Assembly: GCA_037190845.1 (NCBI GenBank)
Contig: JBBCJI010000017.1
Coordinates: forward strand, 1 to 64,000
Direction: 5' to 3'
DNA length: 64,000 nucleotides
Origin: JBEBVQ01 sp037190845
GTDB taxonomy: Bacteria; Bacteroidota; Bacteroidia; Chitinophagales; Chitinophagaceae
Shown here: piece by piece, positions 8,735 through 19,800 of the stretch
Layout of the letters: each line of letters starts with the position of its first letter
Position numbering within the stretch: position 1 is the stretch's first letter
Position numbers and translations under genes: made by a program
The notes under the pieces: generated by a model
What the model was told of the DNA's origin: nothing
The model's input: the letters and a program-made list of their open reading frames with translations, nothing else
Databases searched by the model: none

Positions 8735-10069
8735 ATGAAGCAGTTGTATATATTGGCGGTGGCATTAGTGGCCGGATTATCAGCCTGTAAAAAGTCTGGT
8801 GTAGATATCGTGGATCCCGAACGGGGGGATGTGGATTTTACTACGTATGTGGCTATTGGTAACTCTTTGACGGCAGGTTATGCAGATGGATCATTATACC
8901 GGAGCGCCCAACTGACATCTTATCCCGCTATCCTGGCCCAACAGTTCAGACAGGTGGGCGGTGGGGATTTTAATATTCCTTTATTGCCGGGCAATGCCGG
9001 CTGGCCGTCTCCCAAAAGAGTGCTGGCCGTCAGGAATGGATGCGATGGCGAAGGTGCACTTTCTCCTGTTTTTTTCAGTGGTGTTCAGGATACGGCAGGC
9101 AGCATGGCGAATATATCCGGACAGGGGCCATTCAATAATGTCGCAGTGCCCGGTATGCGTTGTGTTGACTACATGATGCCCGGGTATGCAGAGATAGCCC
9201 GTCTGTTTGCCGGTGTAGGTTATGCACATCGTTTTTATGATCACCCGCTGACGCAATCTCCTCTGGATGTTACATTGAAGCGGACACCTACATTTTTTAC
9301 GGTATGGCTCGGTGGAAATGATGTGCTGGGGTATGCTTTATCCGGAGGTGAGGGCAATGGCGCCGGAGGCGTATTGCCCTCTGATATCTCACTTTTGGGC
9401 AACTTTACTTCTGTGTATGATTTGCTTATAGATACGCTTGCCGCAATCGGCGCTAAAGGTGTTTTGCTGAATATTCCGGATATTACAACTATCCCGTATT
9501 TTACTGCCATACCTGCAAACGGATTGATATTAGATGAAACAGAGGCCGAAACGTTGTCTAATGTATATACTGCAACCGGTATCCGGTTTGCCGCAGGAGC
9601 CAATTATTTTATGATACAGGATGTTACGGCGCCGGGTGGTGCGCGGCAAATACGCGATGGTGAATTGTTATTACTTTCCATACCGCAGGATTCGCTGAAG
9701 TGTGCCGGATGGGGCGGCCGGAAACCTATTCCTCGCAGCTACGTGTTGGATGCAGCAGAGATCGGTAATATCCAGACTGCTACCATTGCATTCAATCAGG
9801 TAATCCAGAACGCTGCGCAAAAACATGGACTGGCGTACATGGATGCCGATGCTTACATGAAAACACTTCAATCGGGTATCGTGTATAACGGGGTGACATA
9901 TACAACGACCTTTGTAACCGGTGGCGCTTTTTCTCTGGATGGCATTCATCTGACACCCCGGGGCTATGCACTGGTGGCTAATGAAATAATCCGTACGATC
10001 AATGCCCGGTACGGATCAACGATTTCTTTGGCAGATGTGAACAGGTATGATGGCGTACATTTTCCATAA
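8735..10069 (+). CDS. SGNH/GDSL-family hydrolase lipoprotein
   Basis: 444 aa. The lipobox LSAC puts the lipidated Cys at 18. Block I is AIGNSLTAGYADG with nucleophile Ser44, block III is GGND (193-196), and block V is DGIHLTPRGY with catalytic Asp402 and His405. These define an SGNH hydrolase acting on esters, probably at the cell surface or in the periplasm. It lies directly after the FadL-type gene (9 bp). This pairing is familiar in Bacteroidota and suggests ester or lipid cleavage coupled to uptake, though the substrate is not known. Confidence 0.88.
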   Translation: MKQLYILAVALVAGLSACKKSGVDIVDPERGDVDFTTYVAIGNSLTAGYADGSLYRSAQLTSYPAILAQQFRQVGGGDFNIPLLPGNAGWPSPKRVLAVRNGCDGEGALSPVFFSGVQDTAGSMANISGQGPFNNVAVPGMRCVDYMMPGYAEIARLFAGVGYAHRFYDHPLTQSPLDVTLKRTPTFFTVWLGGNDVLGYALSGGEGNGAGGVLPSDISLLGNFTSVYDLLIDTLAAIGAKGVLLNIPDITTIPYFTAIPANGLILDETEAETLSNVYTATGIRFAAGANYFMIQDVTAPGGARQIRDGELLLLSIPQDSLKCAGWGGRKPIPRSYVLDAAEIGNIQTATIAFNQVIQNAAQKHGLAYMDADAYMKTLQSGIVYNGVTYTTTFVTGGAFSLDGIHLTPRGYALVANEIIRTINARYGSTISLADVNRYDGVHFP

Positions 10070-10114
10070 AATATATAAGCAGGCAATCTTTTGTCTATAT
10101 TGTTCCGGTAAATA

Positions 10115-12901
10115 ATGATAATGCGCTTTTTATCCGGTATCTGTTTGTTGCTGTTGTTGTCTGCTGCAGGAGGATATGCGCAGCAGCGGCAGTTGTTTTT
10201 TAAGCATTTTACGGTAGACCAGGGATTACCCAGTAATGAAGTATACAGGATACTGGAAGACACATCCGGCTATTTATGGATTACCACGGATCGTGGAATT
10301 GTCCGGTACGATGGATACAGCTTTGAAGAAATGCCGGTAGCGGGGATGCCGGAGGTTTTTCCCTGGTTCGGTCTGAAGCAGGAGGCATCCGGTGCAATTT
10401 ATTTTATCGGTTATAAAGGATACATGGCTGTGTACCGGAATGACCATTTATCCGCCTATCCGCACAATGACAAGGCCGCATTGCTCGGGGCAGATTATAT
10501 GACTGCTTCGGAATTTCAGGTCAGGAAAGACAGCGTCTGGATCGGTTATGTAGATAAGGGTGTTTTTCTGATAACACCTGAGGGGAAGGTGCTGATACAT
10601 AATACGGTGCCCGGTGTACATTGTAACCTGCGCGAAAAATTATTTTACACCTTATTAGGTAAGAATTATATCCCTGGTACAAAAGTACCGGTATACATTA
10701 CCTGGGGAAACGGAACCGTTTCACTAGACTCTATTTCCTATCCTATTGAAAAGGGTTCTGGGGTATTACAGCATGAACGCGTAAACGGACTGGATTTAAT
10801 TTGTATTGGCCGGTCTATATTATTTTATAAGGATGGCCGTAAGCAGGCGGAATTTATTTTACAGTCTAATATGTACGCGCTTTGTGTACTCGATGAACGG
10901 CATATTGCCATTGGTTATTCAAAAGGCGGTGTAGGTTTGTATGAACTGAAAGGAACGTCATTACATGGCCCGTTAGAAACATGGCTACCGGGACTTTCCG
11001 TTACTAAAATCCTCCGCGATGTTCAGGGTGGATTATGGTTTGCTACGAGAGAAAGCGGGTTATTTTATGCCAATCCACCCCAGGTTTCGTATTGGGAAGG
11101 GCAGGGAGCAGTACATTCAGTGGAACGTCAGCATGATACAGTATTTGCCGTATACCAGTCCGGGCTTGTCCAGGCCTTTTCCCGAGGAAGACGATTATTC
11201 AGTAAGACCATTACCTTCCCGGTTCCCGATACCACGACTGTGCAGGACGGAGTAGTCACGAATATTATGTATGCGCAGGTTCCCAGGTACGGTTACATAC
11301 GGAAAAGGCTGCAGGAAGTGGATGAACAATATAATATTCATGCCCGGCGCGTGACGTCTGTATCGGTAGATACGACAGGCCGGATATGGATAGGAACATA
11401 CGAGGGTCTGTTTGTATATACCGGGGATACTTTGATGCCTTGTTCGGATATGAATCCGGTTTTTTCAGATCGTATTGTTGCCATCAAAGAACTTCCGAAC
11501 CACACATTGGCTATTGCCACACTGGGAAATGGCCTGGCATTATACCGGGATAATAAAGTACATGTACTGAATAAAAAAAATGGCCTGCCTACGTCCATTA
11601 TCAATGATATAGAGGTGGACGGAGATACGGTCTGGCTGGCAACGAATAAAGGGCTTGTAAAAGTTGCATTTGTAGAAAAGCATTTTTATGTATGGCATTA
11701 TGGCAGCAGCTACGGACTTCCTACGCTGGATATACATATGTTGCGTATTGCCGACGGGTGGATTTATTTTAAATGGATTAACCGGCTGGTTATGATTGAA
11801 CAGAACCGCCTGCGAAACCTGGCGCCGGCCGGTATACCGCATATTACTTCAGTAAAGGCACGTGATAACCCGGTGTCGCCGGTTGAAAACGGTGTGTTCC
11901 GGTATGATCAGAGCAGTATCAAGATCGTCTACAACAGCGTCAACCTGGCAAGCGGGGATCGCCAGTTGTACCGGTACCGGCTTTCTGGTCTTGATGATAA
12001 GTGGAGTACCATCCGTGAAAGGCAGGTGATATTTACGAGCCTGCCTCCCGGCACTTATCAGTTCGATCTTCAGGTTGCAGATGCACAGGGCATATTTCTT
12101 CCTCATACAGCCACCTACCGGTTTGAGATCAAACCTGCTTTCTGGCAGCAATGGTGGTTCCCTTTTGCGATTGGCCTGCTGTTGCTGTTTGTTGCTTTCC
12201 TGTATTACAGGATGCGCCTGCGGGTAGTAAAGCGTAATAACCAGATGAAGCTGGATCTTGCGGAGAACCAGCAAAAGGCGCTGGTGCAGCTCATCAATCC
12301 GCATTTTATTTTCAATGTATTGAATACGGCGCAGGCAGCCATATTGAAGGAAGACAAGATGAATGCGGCATCGATCATCTCGCGTTTTGCAAAGCTGATG
12401 CGGCTGTCGCTGGAGCTGAGCAGGGAGCGCTTCGTCCACCTCGATCAGGAAGTGGAATTTCTGAAACGGTATATAGACCTGGAGATCATCCGTACTCCGG
12501 GTAAATTTACTTCTGCGATAGTGGTGGCGGGAGAAATAGATACCACTACGGTACGGATACCAAGTATGCTGGTGCAGCCTTTTGTAGAAAATGCCATTAA
12601 ACATGGTATTATGCATGTGACCGACCGGATAGCGCATATACAGCTAACCTTTGAACGGGAAGGGAATATTATTTTATGTACCGTAGACGATAATGGCGTC
12701 GGCAGGGAGCGGTCTGCATCCATTAATGCAAGCCGGTTGCGCAAGCATCATTCTGTAGGTGTCGAAATAATCTGTCGTCGCCTGGAATTGCTGCATCGTG
12801 AAAAAAATGCGGAATATCGTTACTTTGTGAAGGATAAATATGATGAAGACGGGCTGCCTTCAGGCACCACTGTAATTTTTTCAATCCCTTTTAATGAGTA
12901 G
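10115..12901 (+). CDS. Sensor histidine kinase with periplasmic beta-propeller (LytS-type kinase domain)
   Basis: 928 aa; ATG 10121 (MRFLSGICLL) is an equally good start. After the signal peptide comes a large two-component-regulator propeller (about 25-590; blades such as DTSGYLWITTDRGIVRYDG). A Y_Y_Y domain follows (about 600-680), then one TM helix (FPFAIGLLLLFVAFLYY), then a His_kinase domain with phosphoacceptor His730 in INPHFIFN. The ATPase has the N-box ENAIKHG, G1 DDNGVG and G2 SVGVEI. The response regulator gene starts 2 nt after the stop, so the pair is translated together. The periplasmic ligand is unknown; similar propeller sensors often report polysaccharides or envelope state. 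Confidence 0.93.
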   Translation: MIMRFLSGICLLLLLSAAGGYAQQRQLFFKHFTVDQGLPSNEVYRILEDTSGYLWITTDRGIVRYDGYSFEEMPVAGMPEVFPWFGLKQEASGAIYFIGYKGYMAVYRNDHLSAYPHNDKAALLGADYMTASEFQVRKDSVWIGYVDKGVFLITPEGKVLIHNTVPGVHCNLREKLFYTLLGKNYIPGTKVPVYITWGNGTVSLDSISYPIEKGSGVLQHERVNGLDLICIGRSILFYKDGRKQAEFILQSNMYALCVLDERHIAIGYSKGGVGLYELKGTSLHGPLETWLPGLSVTKILRDVQGGLWFATRESGLFYANPPQVSYWEGQGAVHSVERQHDTVFAVYQSGLVQAFSRGRRLFSKTITFPVPDTTTVQDGVVTNIMYAQVPRYGYIRKRLQEVDEQYNIHARRVTSVSVDTTGRIWIGTYEGLFVYTGDTLMPCSDMNPVFSDRIVAIKELPNHTLAIATLGNGLALYRDNKVHVLNKKNGLPTSIINDIEVDGDTVWLATNKGLVKVAFVEKHFYVWHYGSSYGLPTLDIHMLRIADGWIYFKWINRLVMIEQNRLRNLAPAGIPHITSVKARDNPVSPVENGVFRYDQSSIKIVYNSVNLASGDRQLYRYRLSGLDDKWSTIRERQVIFTSLPPGTYQFDLQVADAQGIFLPHTATYRFEIKPAFWQQWWFPFAIGLLLLFVAFLYYRMRLRVVKRNNQMKLDLAENQQKALVQLINPHFIFNVLNTAQAAILKEDKMNAASIISRFAKLMRLSLELSRERFVHLDQEVEFLKRYIDLEIIRTPGKFTSAIVVAGEIDTTTVRIPSMLVQPFVENAIKHGIMHVTDRIAHIQLTFEREGNIILCTVDDNGVGRERSASINASRLRKHHSVGVEIICRRLELLHREKNAEYRYFVKDKYDEDGLPSGTTVIFSIPFNE

Positions 12902-12903
12902 TT

Positions 12904-13638
12904 ATGAAACCCATCAGGACGGTTATTGTGGATGATGAGCCTGCGGCAGTAGAAGTGATCCAGATGCTGCTGCAGGAGTTCTCAACGGATATACAATTGG
13001 AAGGAACTGCCAAAAACGGACTGGAAGCAGTGCAGCTCATCTCCAGATGTAAGCCGGACCTTGTTTTCCTTGATGTGGATATGCCGGTGATGAACGGGTT
13101 CCAGGTGCTGGAAAAATTTCCCGGTACGAATTTCGAAGTAATTTTTACAACAGGTTCTTCTGAGCATGCCCTGAAGGCGCTGAAGGTAAAAGCTATAGAC
13201 TATTTGCTCAAGCCCATTGACCCGGCAGATTTTATCCTTGCTGTGGAACAGGCACGCAACCAGATTGTATCGGGGATGAAAAAAAATATTGCAACGCCTG
13301 CTGCACCCTCCCGTATACAATTACCGGCACAGAACGGCATTATATTCCTGGACGAACAGGATATTATACATATTGAAGGCCAGGGCAGCTATTGCCAGGT
13401 GTATACGGCAAAAAAAGAAAAGATACTTGTTTCCAGGAACATCGGCCAGCTCCATGAAAAACTTACGGAGGATCTTTTTTTTCGTTGTCATAATTCCCAC
13501 ATCATCAACCTGGGCTACGTTGCCAAATTTCTCCACAAAGACGGATATATGGTGGAGCTGAAAGACGGTACACTTATAGATGTATCCCGCCGTAGTAAAG
13601 AAAAGCTGCTCGAAGCACTGGCTGCCCATGCCCGGTAG
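12904..13638 (+). CDS. LytTR-family response regulator
   Basis: 244 aa. The receiver domain (1-120) has the acidic pair Asp10/Asp11, phosphoacceptor Asp57 (LVFLDVDMP), Thr83 and Lys103 (LLKPID). A linker is followed by a LytTR DNA-binding domain (about 140-244; HIEGQGSYCQVYT, CHNSHIINLGYV, SRRSKEKL). It is the partner of the upstream kinase. Such regulators bind imperfect direct repeats near target promoters. A 93-bp element repeated upstream of two giant secreted-protein genes starts 22 bp after this gene, making those genes likely targets (inference). Confidence 0.93.
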   Translation: MKPIRTVIVDDEPAAVEVIQMLLQEFSTDIQLEGTAKNGLEAVQLISRCKPDLVFLDVDMPVMNGFQVLEKFPGTNFEVIFTTGSSEHALKALKVKAIDYLLKPIDPADFILAVEQARNQIVSGMKKNIATPAAPSRIQLPAQNGIIFLDEQDIIHIEGQGSYCQVYTAKKEKILVSRNIGQLHEKLTEDLFFRCHNSHIINLGYVAKFLHKDGYMVELKDGTLIDVSRRSKEKLLEALAAHAR

Positions 13639-13659
13639 CGGCAAGTCTCTGTCTCCACT

Positions 13660-13752
13660 GCCGGAATTGTGTCTTTACCGACCGCAATTCAAATGATCCC
13701 TGCCATATATCAAAACAGGTATTCCGGTTCTTATGTTCGTTGATACATTTGA
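13660..13752 (+). promoter_or_regulatory. Conserved upstream element, copy 1
   Basis: 93 bp that align without gaps to 20501-20593 with 84 identical positions by hand count. It contains GAATTG...CAATTC (an inverted repeat), the block GCCATATATCAAAACAGGTA, and TTCGTTGATACATTTGA. TTCGTTGAT is one base from the LytTR-type half-site [TA][AC][CA]GTTN[AG][TG]. GAATTGTGTCT recurs about 95 bp downstream (near 13761). It is non-coding and lies before the giant gene starting at 13837. Confidence 0.65.
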
Positions 13753-13836
13753 CGCGATGTGAATTGTGTCTCTTATTTATTTTAAATCAGGGACTGGTGA
13801 GTAAGGTTTTTTCACGCTATATAAATGTATGCCAAC

Positions 13837-16800
13837 ATGAAGAAAGTTTACCTGTTTTTCCTGTTTCAGTTAATGTTGTTTTCCGTTAAAGGGCAGATTA
13901 CAGGCCCTTCGACGGCTACCGTTGGCACACCGGTTTCCTTCTCCGGGCCGGCCGGTCAGGCATCCTATACCTGGTCTCCAACACCCACTAACCTGGATAT
14001 GAACAGTACGCTGCCCAGGACCACCCTTGCTTCTTTTCCTTCCGGACAATTACCGTTGTATACTTCCATCGTAAATGATAACGGACACTGGTACGCATTG
14101 TTCGTTATGTACCAGGTGGGGCTTTTCCGTCTTGATCTGGGAACGGACCCTACAGTTCCTACTACTAATACCCCGGTAAATATATATCCGGCTACAGCGG
14201 AGTGTACTTCCGGCGGCTTTATTTATGATGGCACTACCGGTAGCTGGCACGGATTCCTTGTATATACAGCCACTGCTGCAACAAATAATCTTTCCAGAGT
14301 AGACAGGGTTGATTTCGGTAATTCGATCGCAAATACTCCAACAGGAACTACGCTTAATGTGCAACGCCCGATTCCTACGGATCTCGCAACTGCTCCCTGT
14401 GACCTCAATCTTACGTGGGACAACGGTGAATACTTTCTGTTTGTGGCCAGCCGCTGGAATTTTCCTGTGCGGATCAGTTTTGGCAGTGATATTACGAATG
14501 CAACTCCGACTGCTACTAACCTTCCCGGCCCGATTGCCAACAATGCCGGTATCTCTTTATACAAACAGGGTAATTCATGGTATGGACTTGCCGTATCCGT
14601 AGCGTCCCAGGCTTTATGGCGTTATGATTTCGGAACGAGTCTGAACAATACTCCGACGCTGAATACAGTAGGATCCAATGTGATCGGAAACACCAATAAC
14701 TGGTCGGTCAGGGTTATTCCCGGTAACTGTGGTGATCAGCTACTTGCGTATGTAGTTTCGGGGAACAATGTGCGAAGGCTCAATTTCAATGGTGATATTA
14801 CCAATACGCCTACGGTTACCACGGGATTGCTGGCAACTAATTTTGGTGGAACACAATCGTATTCGGGATATCCTTTTGTATTTAATGGTAAGGTATACGG
14901 TTTGTTGAGTTCGCTTCAGGACCGGGCCATTTCCTGTATGGAACTATCGGTGTTGCCTGCGTCTACGGAGCAAATATATCATGATCCGGTATTTACTCAT
15001 ACATTTTCATCGCCGGGTACTTATGATCTGAGCCTGATTACAGGATTGTATGGTCAGGCTCCTGCTGTATCCTGTCATACCGTAACGGTACAAGGTGGTC
15101 CTCCTCCCCCTCCTCCCGCAATCACCATTCCGGATACGGTATGTGTCAATGAACCATTCAACCTTTCATCCGGAGTCAGCGGTAACAGCTTTACATGGAT
15201 ATTTGATTCACTCAATGTCCATTCTGATATTACTACCTCGACTACCACAAAAAGGATATTGATGCCTTATAATGTAAATATGCAGGGCGCCATTACACCG
15301 CTTAAATATGACAGTACCAACGGCCGGTACTATGCCTTCTGGGGTAATTGGAATGCCAATACGATTATGTACCGTCTGGACTTCGGCGCTAATCCGTTAA
15401 GCACACCTGTAGTAACTACGGTTAGTCTCGTGGGAATGGGTTTTACGGGTACAAGTAATGGTCACATGGATGTGGTAAGAGATGATGTGTCTGGCGACTG
15501 GCACCTGTTCTGGGCAGGCTCAGGTCAGCAATTGTTGCGTGTTGATTTTGGTAATTCCCTGGGCAATACGCCTGTCGGCGGTGCAACGATGAACTTTACC
15601 GGCAGCAATGGACTGGCAGGAGGGTTTCAGATCACGTTCAAAAAGTATAAGGGAGAATGGATCATGTTCTCCGCTAATAATGGAGGGCCTAACATCTCCC
15701 GTCTTGATTTTGGCGCTTCACTGACGAATACGAACCCCACGGTGACGATACTGCCGAACACGCTTAGCTTTACACATCCCGGTTATTTTTCGTTGTATGA
15801 GCAGGATGGTGACTGGCACTTGTTTTTCGTCACTACTGCAGCAGTCAACCGTCCGTCGTATCGTTATGATTTCGGCCCGGATCTGAAGAATAATACACCT
15901 TCCCTGACGTTTACAGGAGCAACGGGTGGTATTATGAAGAGTATAAGGATGCTTCCGAACGCGGTATGCAGTACGCAGTTGTTCGGTTATGGCGTGGATG
16001 AAAGTGGACGCCTGGTGAAGTTTGATTATTCAGGCGATGTAAACACGAACACACCAGCTATTTCTGGTGTAGGGACTTTTTTCAGTGGCCGTCCGATAGA
16101 AATGAGTACAATTGTTTATAATGATACGTTATATGCAGTTGTAACGGAAATCAACAACCGGGATCTTGTTACGATCCCATTATTGCCTTTGCCTGAGGGT
16201 AGTATTCAAAAATATTACGATCCTGCAGCCACACATACTTTTACAACTCCCGGAGTACACACGGTTACCTTAATGGTAGACCAGGGAGATCCTGCAGGTC
16301 CTGCTACTTATTGTAAGAAAATTGTGGTTCAGCCGGGGACGCCCGGAGCGCCTCCCGGTCCTTTTACGGATTCTGCTATAAGCGTATTGCATGGTCAGCA
16401 GCAGGTTCGTTACGCGATCCCTCCTGTAGCCGGGGCTACAGGTTATGACTGGGCTTATACTGGTACCGGCGCCACGATCAACGGCAGCGATACGGCCATA
16501 ACGATAGATTTTTCATCTACGGCAACCAGTGGGGTATTGAGTGTTATTGCGACCGGCCCGGTGGGTAATTGCGGTGGTACTTCCAGTCTGGCCAGGGAAC
16601 TGTCTGTAATGGTGAAAGGACTTCCGATTATTATTCCGGATACAGTATGTGTGAATGAACCGTTCAACCTTTCATCCGGAGCCGGCGGTAACAGCTTTGC
16701 CTGGATTTTTGATTCACTCAACGTACAGTCTGATATTACCACTGCGACTGTTTCACGGCGGATTTTGTTAAATCATGCCGATCTTCAGGGAAGTGTTACT

Positions 16801-19800
16801 CCATTGAAGTACGACAGCAGTAACGGTCGTTACTATTCTTTCTGGGGCAACTGGAATGCCAATACCCAGATCTACCGTCTTGATTTCGGTACGAATCCGC
16901 TGAGTACGCCTGTCGTAACGACGGTCAGTCTTGCCGGGATGGGCTTTACCGGCACGAACAACGGAGGTATGGATGTGGTAAGGGATGACGTGTCCGGGAA
17001 CTGGCATCTGTTTTGGGCAGGATCAGGACAGCAATTGCTGCGTGTGGATTTTGGGAATTCGCTGGGCAATACACCCTCTGGTGGCACGACGATGAACTTT
17101 ACCAGCAGTAATGGTATGCCTACGGCATTTCAGATCACCTTCAAAAAGTATAATGGAGAATGGCTCTTGTTCTCCGCCAATAATGGAGGTCCTACTATAT
17201 CCCGTCTTGACTTTGGCGCATCGCTGACGAATCCGAATCCTTCGGTGACGATATTCCCTAAGTCGATCAATTTTACCCATCCGGGTTATTTCTCGTTGTA
17301 TGAGCAGGATGGAGACTGGCACTTGTTTTTTGTCACTACTGCTGCTGCAGGCCGTCCGTCGTATCGTTATGATTTTGGACCGGATCTTAAAAATAATACA
17401 CCTACCCTGACGGCCACAGGGAGTACCGGAACCGGAGTAATGAAGGGTATCAAACTCTTCCCGAACACGGCCTGTAATAATCAGTTGTTCGGTTATGGCG
17501 TGGATGAAAGCAGGAATCTGATCAAGTTCAATTATTCAGGTGATATGACTACAACGCCTGTCATCTCAGGTATGGGCGATTTCTTTGGTACCCGTCCGGT
17601 AGAAATAAGCACTTTCGTATATAACGATACGCTTTATGCCCTCGTAACTGAGTTTACGGTCAAAAACCTGGCTGTACTTCCGCTGTTTCCCTTCCCTTCC
17701 GGTACGATCCAGAAATATTATGATCCTGCGACAACACATACATTCACGACTCCGGGTGTACACACCGTTACCTTAATGGTAGACCAGGGAGATCCTGCAG
17801 GTCCTACCGCTTATTGCAGGGAAATTGTGGTTGAGTCGGGAGGGATAGCGTCAACGCCACCCGGTCCTTTTACCGATTCTGCTGTGAATGTATGTCATGG
17901 TCAGCAACAGGTTCGTTATGCAATCCCTCCTGTAGCCGGAGCTACCGGTTATGATTGGGCTTACACTGGTACCGGCGCCACGATCAACGGCAGTGATACG
18001 GCCATAACGATAGATTTTTCATCTCTGGCAACCGACGGAGTATTGAGTGTTATTGCAACCGGTCCGGCGGGTGACTGCGGTGGTACCTCCTCTTTGCCCA
18101 GAGAGCTGTCCATAACGGTGAACGCACCGCCGACTGTTTCGATCGGCCCGGCCACAGTGACGGTCTGCGATGGACAGAGTGCCACGCTGACGGCAAGTGG
18201 CGCTACTACCTATAGCTGGTCGCACAGCGGTGGGAGCAATGCCGCTGCTACGTATACACCTTCTTCCACGACGACGTATACAGTAACGGGAACAAGCTCC
18301 GGTTGCTCTGCTACGGCCACGCGTCAGGTAACGGTGACGCCGCTGCCGACCGTTTCGATCGGGCCGGCCACAGTGACGGTCTGTGACGGACAGAGCGCCA
18401 CGCTGACAGCGAGCGGTGCTACTACGTATAGCTGGTCGCATAGTGGTGGGAGCAATGCAGTTGCTACGTATAGTCCTTCGTCCACGACGACATATACGGT
18501 AACGGGTACGAGCTCAGGTTGTTCTGCTACAGCTTCTCGTCAGGTAACAGTGACTCCATTGCCAACTGTTTCAATCAGTCCTGCTACAGTGACAGTCTGT
18601 AACGGACAAAGCGCCATGCTCACGGCGAGCGGTGCTACTACGTATAGCTGGTCGCATAGTGGTGGGAGCAATACCGCTGCAACGTATACACCTTCGTCTA
18701 CGACGACGTATACGGTAACGGGAACAAGCTCCGGTTGCTCTGCTACGGCCACGCGTCAGGTAACAGTGACTCCATTGCCAACTGTTTCAATCAGTCCTGC
18801 TACAGTGACAGTCTGTAACGGACAGAGCGCCATGCTCACCGCAAGTGGCGCTACTACCTATAGCTGGTCGCACAGCGGTGGGAGCAACGCAGCCGCTACG
18901 TATGCACCTTCATCCACGACGACGTATACGGTAACGGGAACAAGCTCCGGTTGCTCTGCTACGGCCACGCGTCAGGTAACAGTGACGCCGCTGCCGACCG
19001 TTTCGATCAGCCCGGCCACGGTGACAATCTGCGACGGCCAGAGCGCCATGCTCACCGCAAGTGGCGCTACTACGTATAGCTGGTCGCACAGTGGTGGCAG
19101 CAATGCGGCTGCTACGTATAGTCCTTCTTCTACGACAACATATACGGTAACGGGTACGAGTTCGGGATGCTCCGCTACGGCCACACGCCAGGTAGTTGTA
19201 ACTCCATTGCCGGCTGTTTCGATCAGTCCTGCTATTGCATCTGTATGTGCGGGCGGTAGTATTACGCTTACCGCGAGTGGCGCTACGACGTATAGCTGGT
19301 CGCACAGCGGTGGGAGCAATGCAGTTGCTACATATACGCCTTCATCTACGACAACATATACAGTAACGGGTACGAGTTCGGGATGCTCCACTACAGCCAC
19401 ACGGCAGGTAACCCACAACCCATTGCCTGTGACGCAGATCATGGTAACGGGTAATACAGATATATGTATAGGCGACAGCACGGTATTGACTGCTTCGGGC
19501 AGCGGCTATAATTATGAATGGAAAGATGGTTCGGGGATAGCAGGTAGCGGCTCATCATTTACAGTCTACGCGACGGGTAGCTATAAGGTAGTGGCGACAG
19601 ATGCGGGTAGCGGATGTTCTGACAGCACACAGGAGGTAGAGATCCGTGTGTATGACCGTCCGGCGGTATTGCTGGATCAAAATGATACCTCGTTTTGTAT
19701 CGGAGGTATCGTAATGCTTGAAGTGGCAACACAGGATACGGGGTTGACATATATATGGAAGCAGGATGAAGCTACGATACCATTAGCCGCCGCGTCTTTC

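Noticed and set aside
18133..19428. CRISPR-like array
   Set aside because: The regular repeats are in-frame 72-residue protein repeats inside a continuous gene, without short repeat/spacer alternation.
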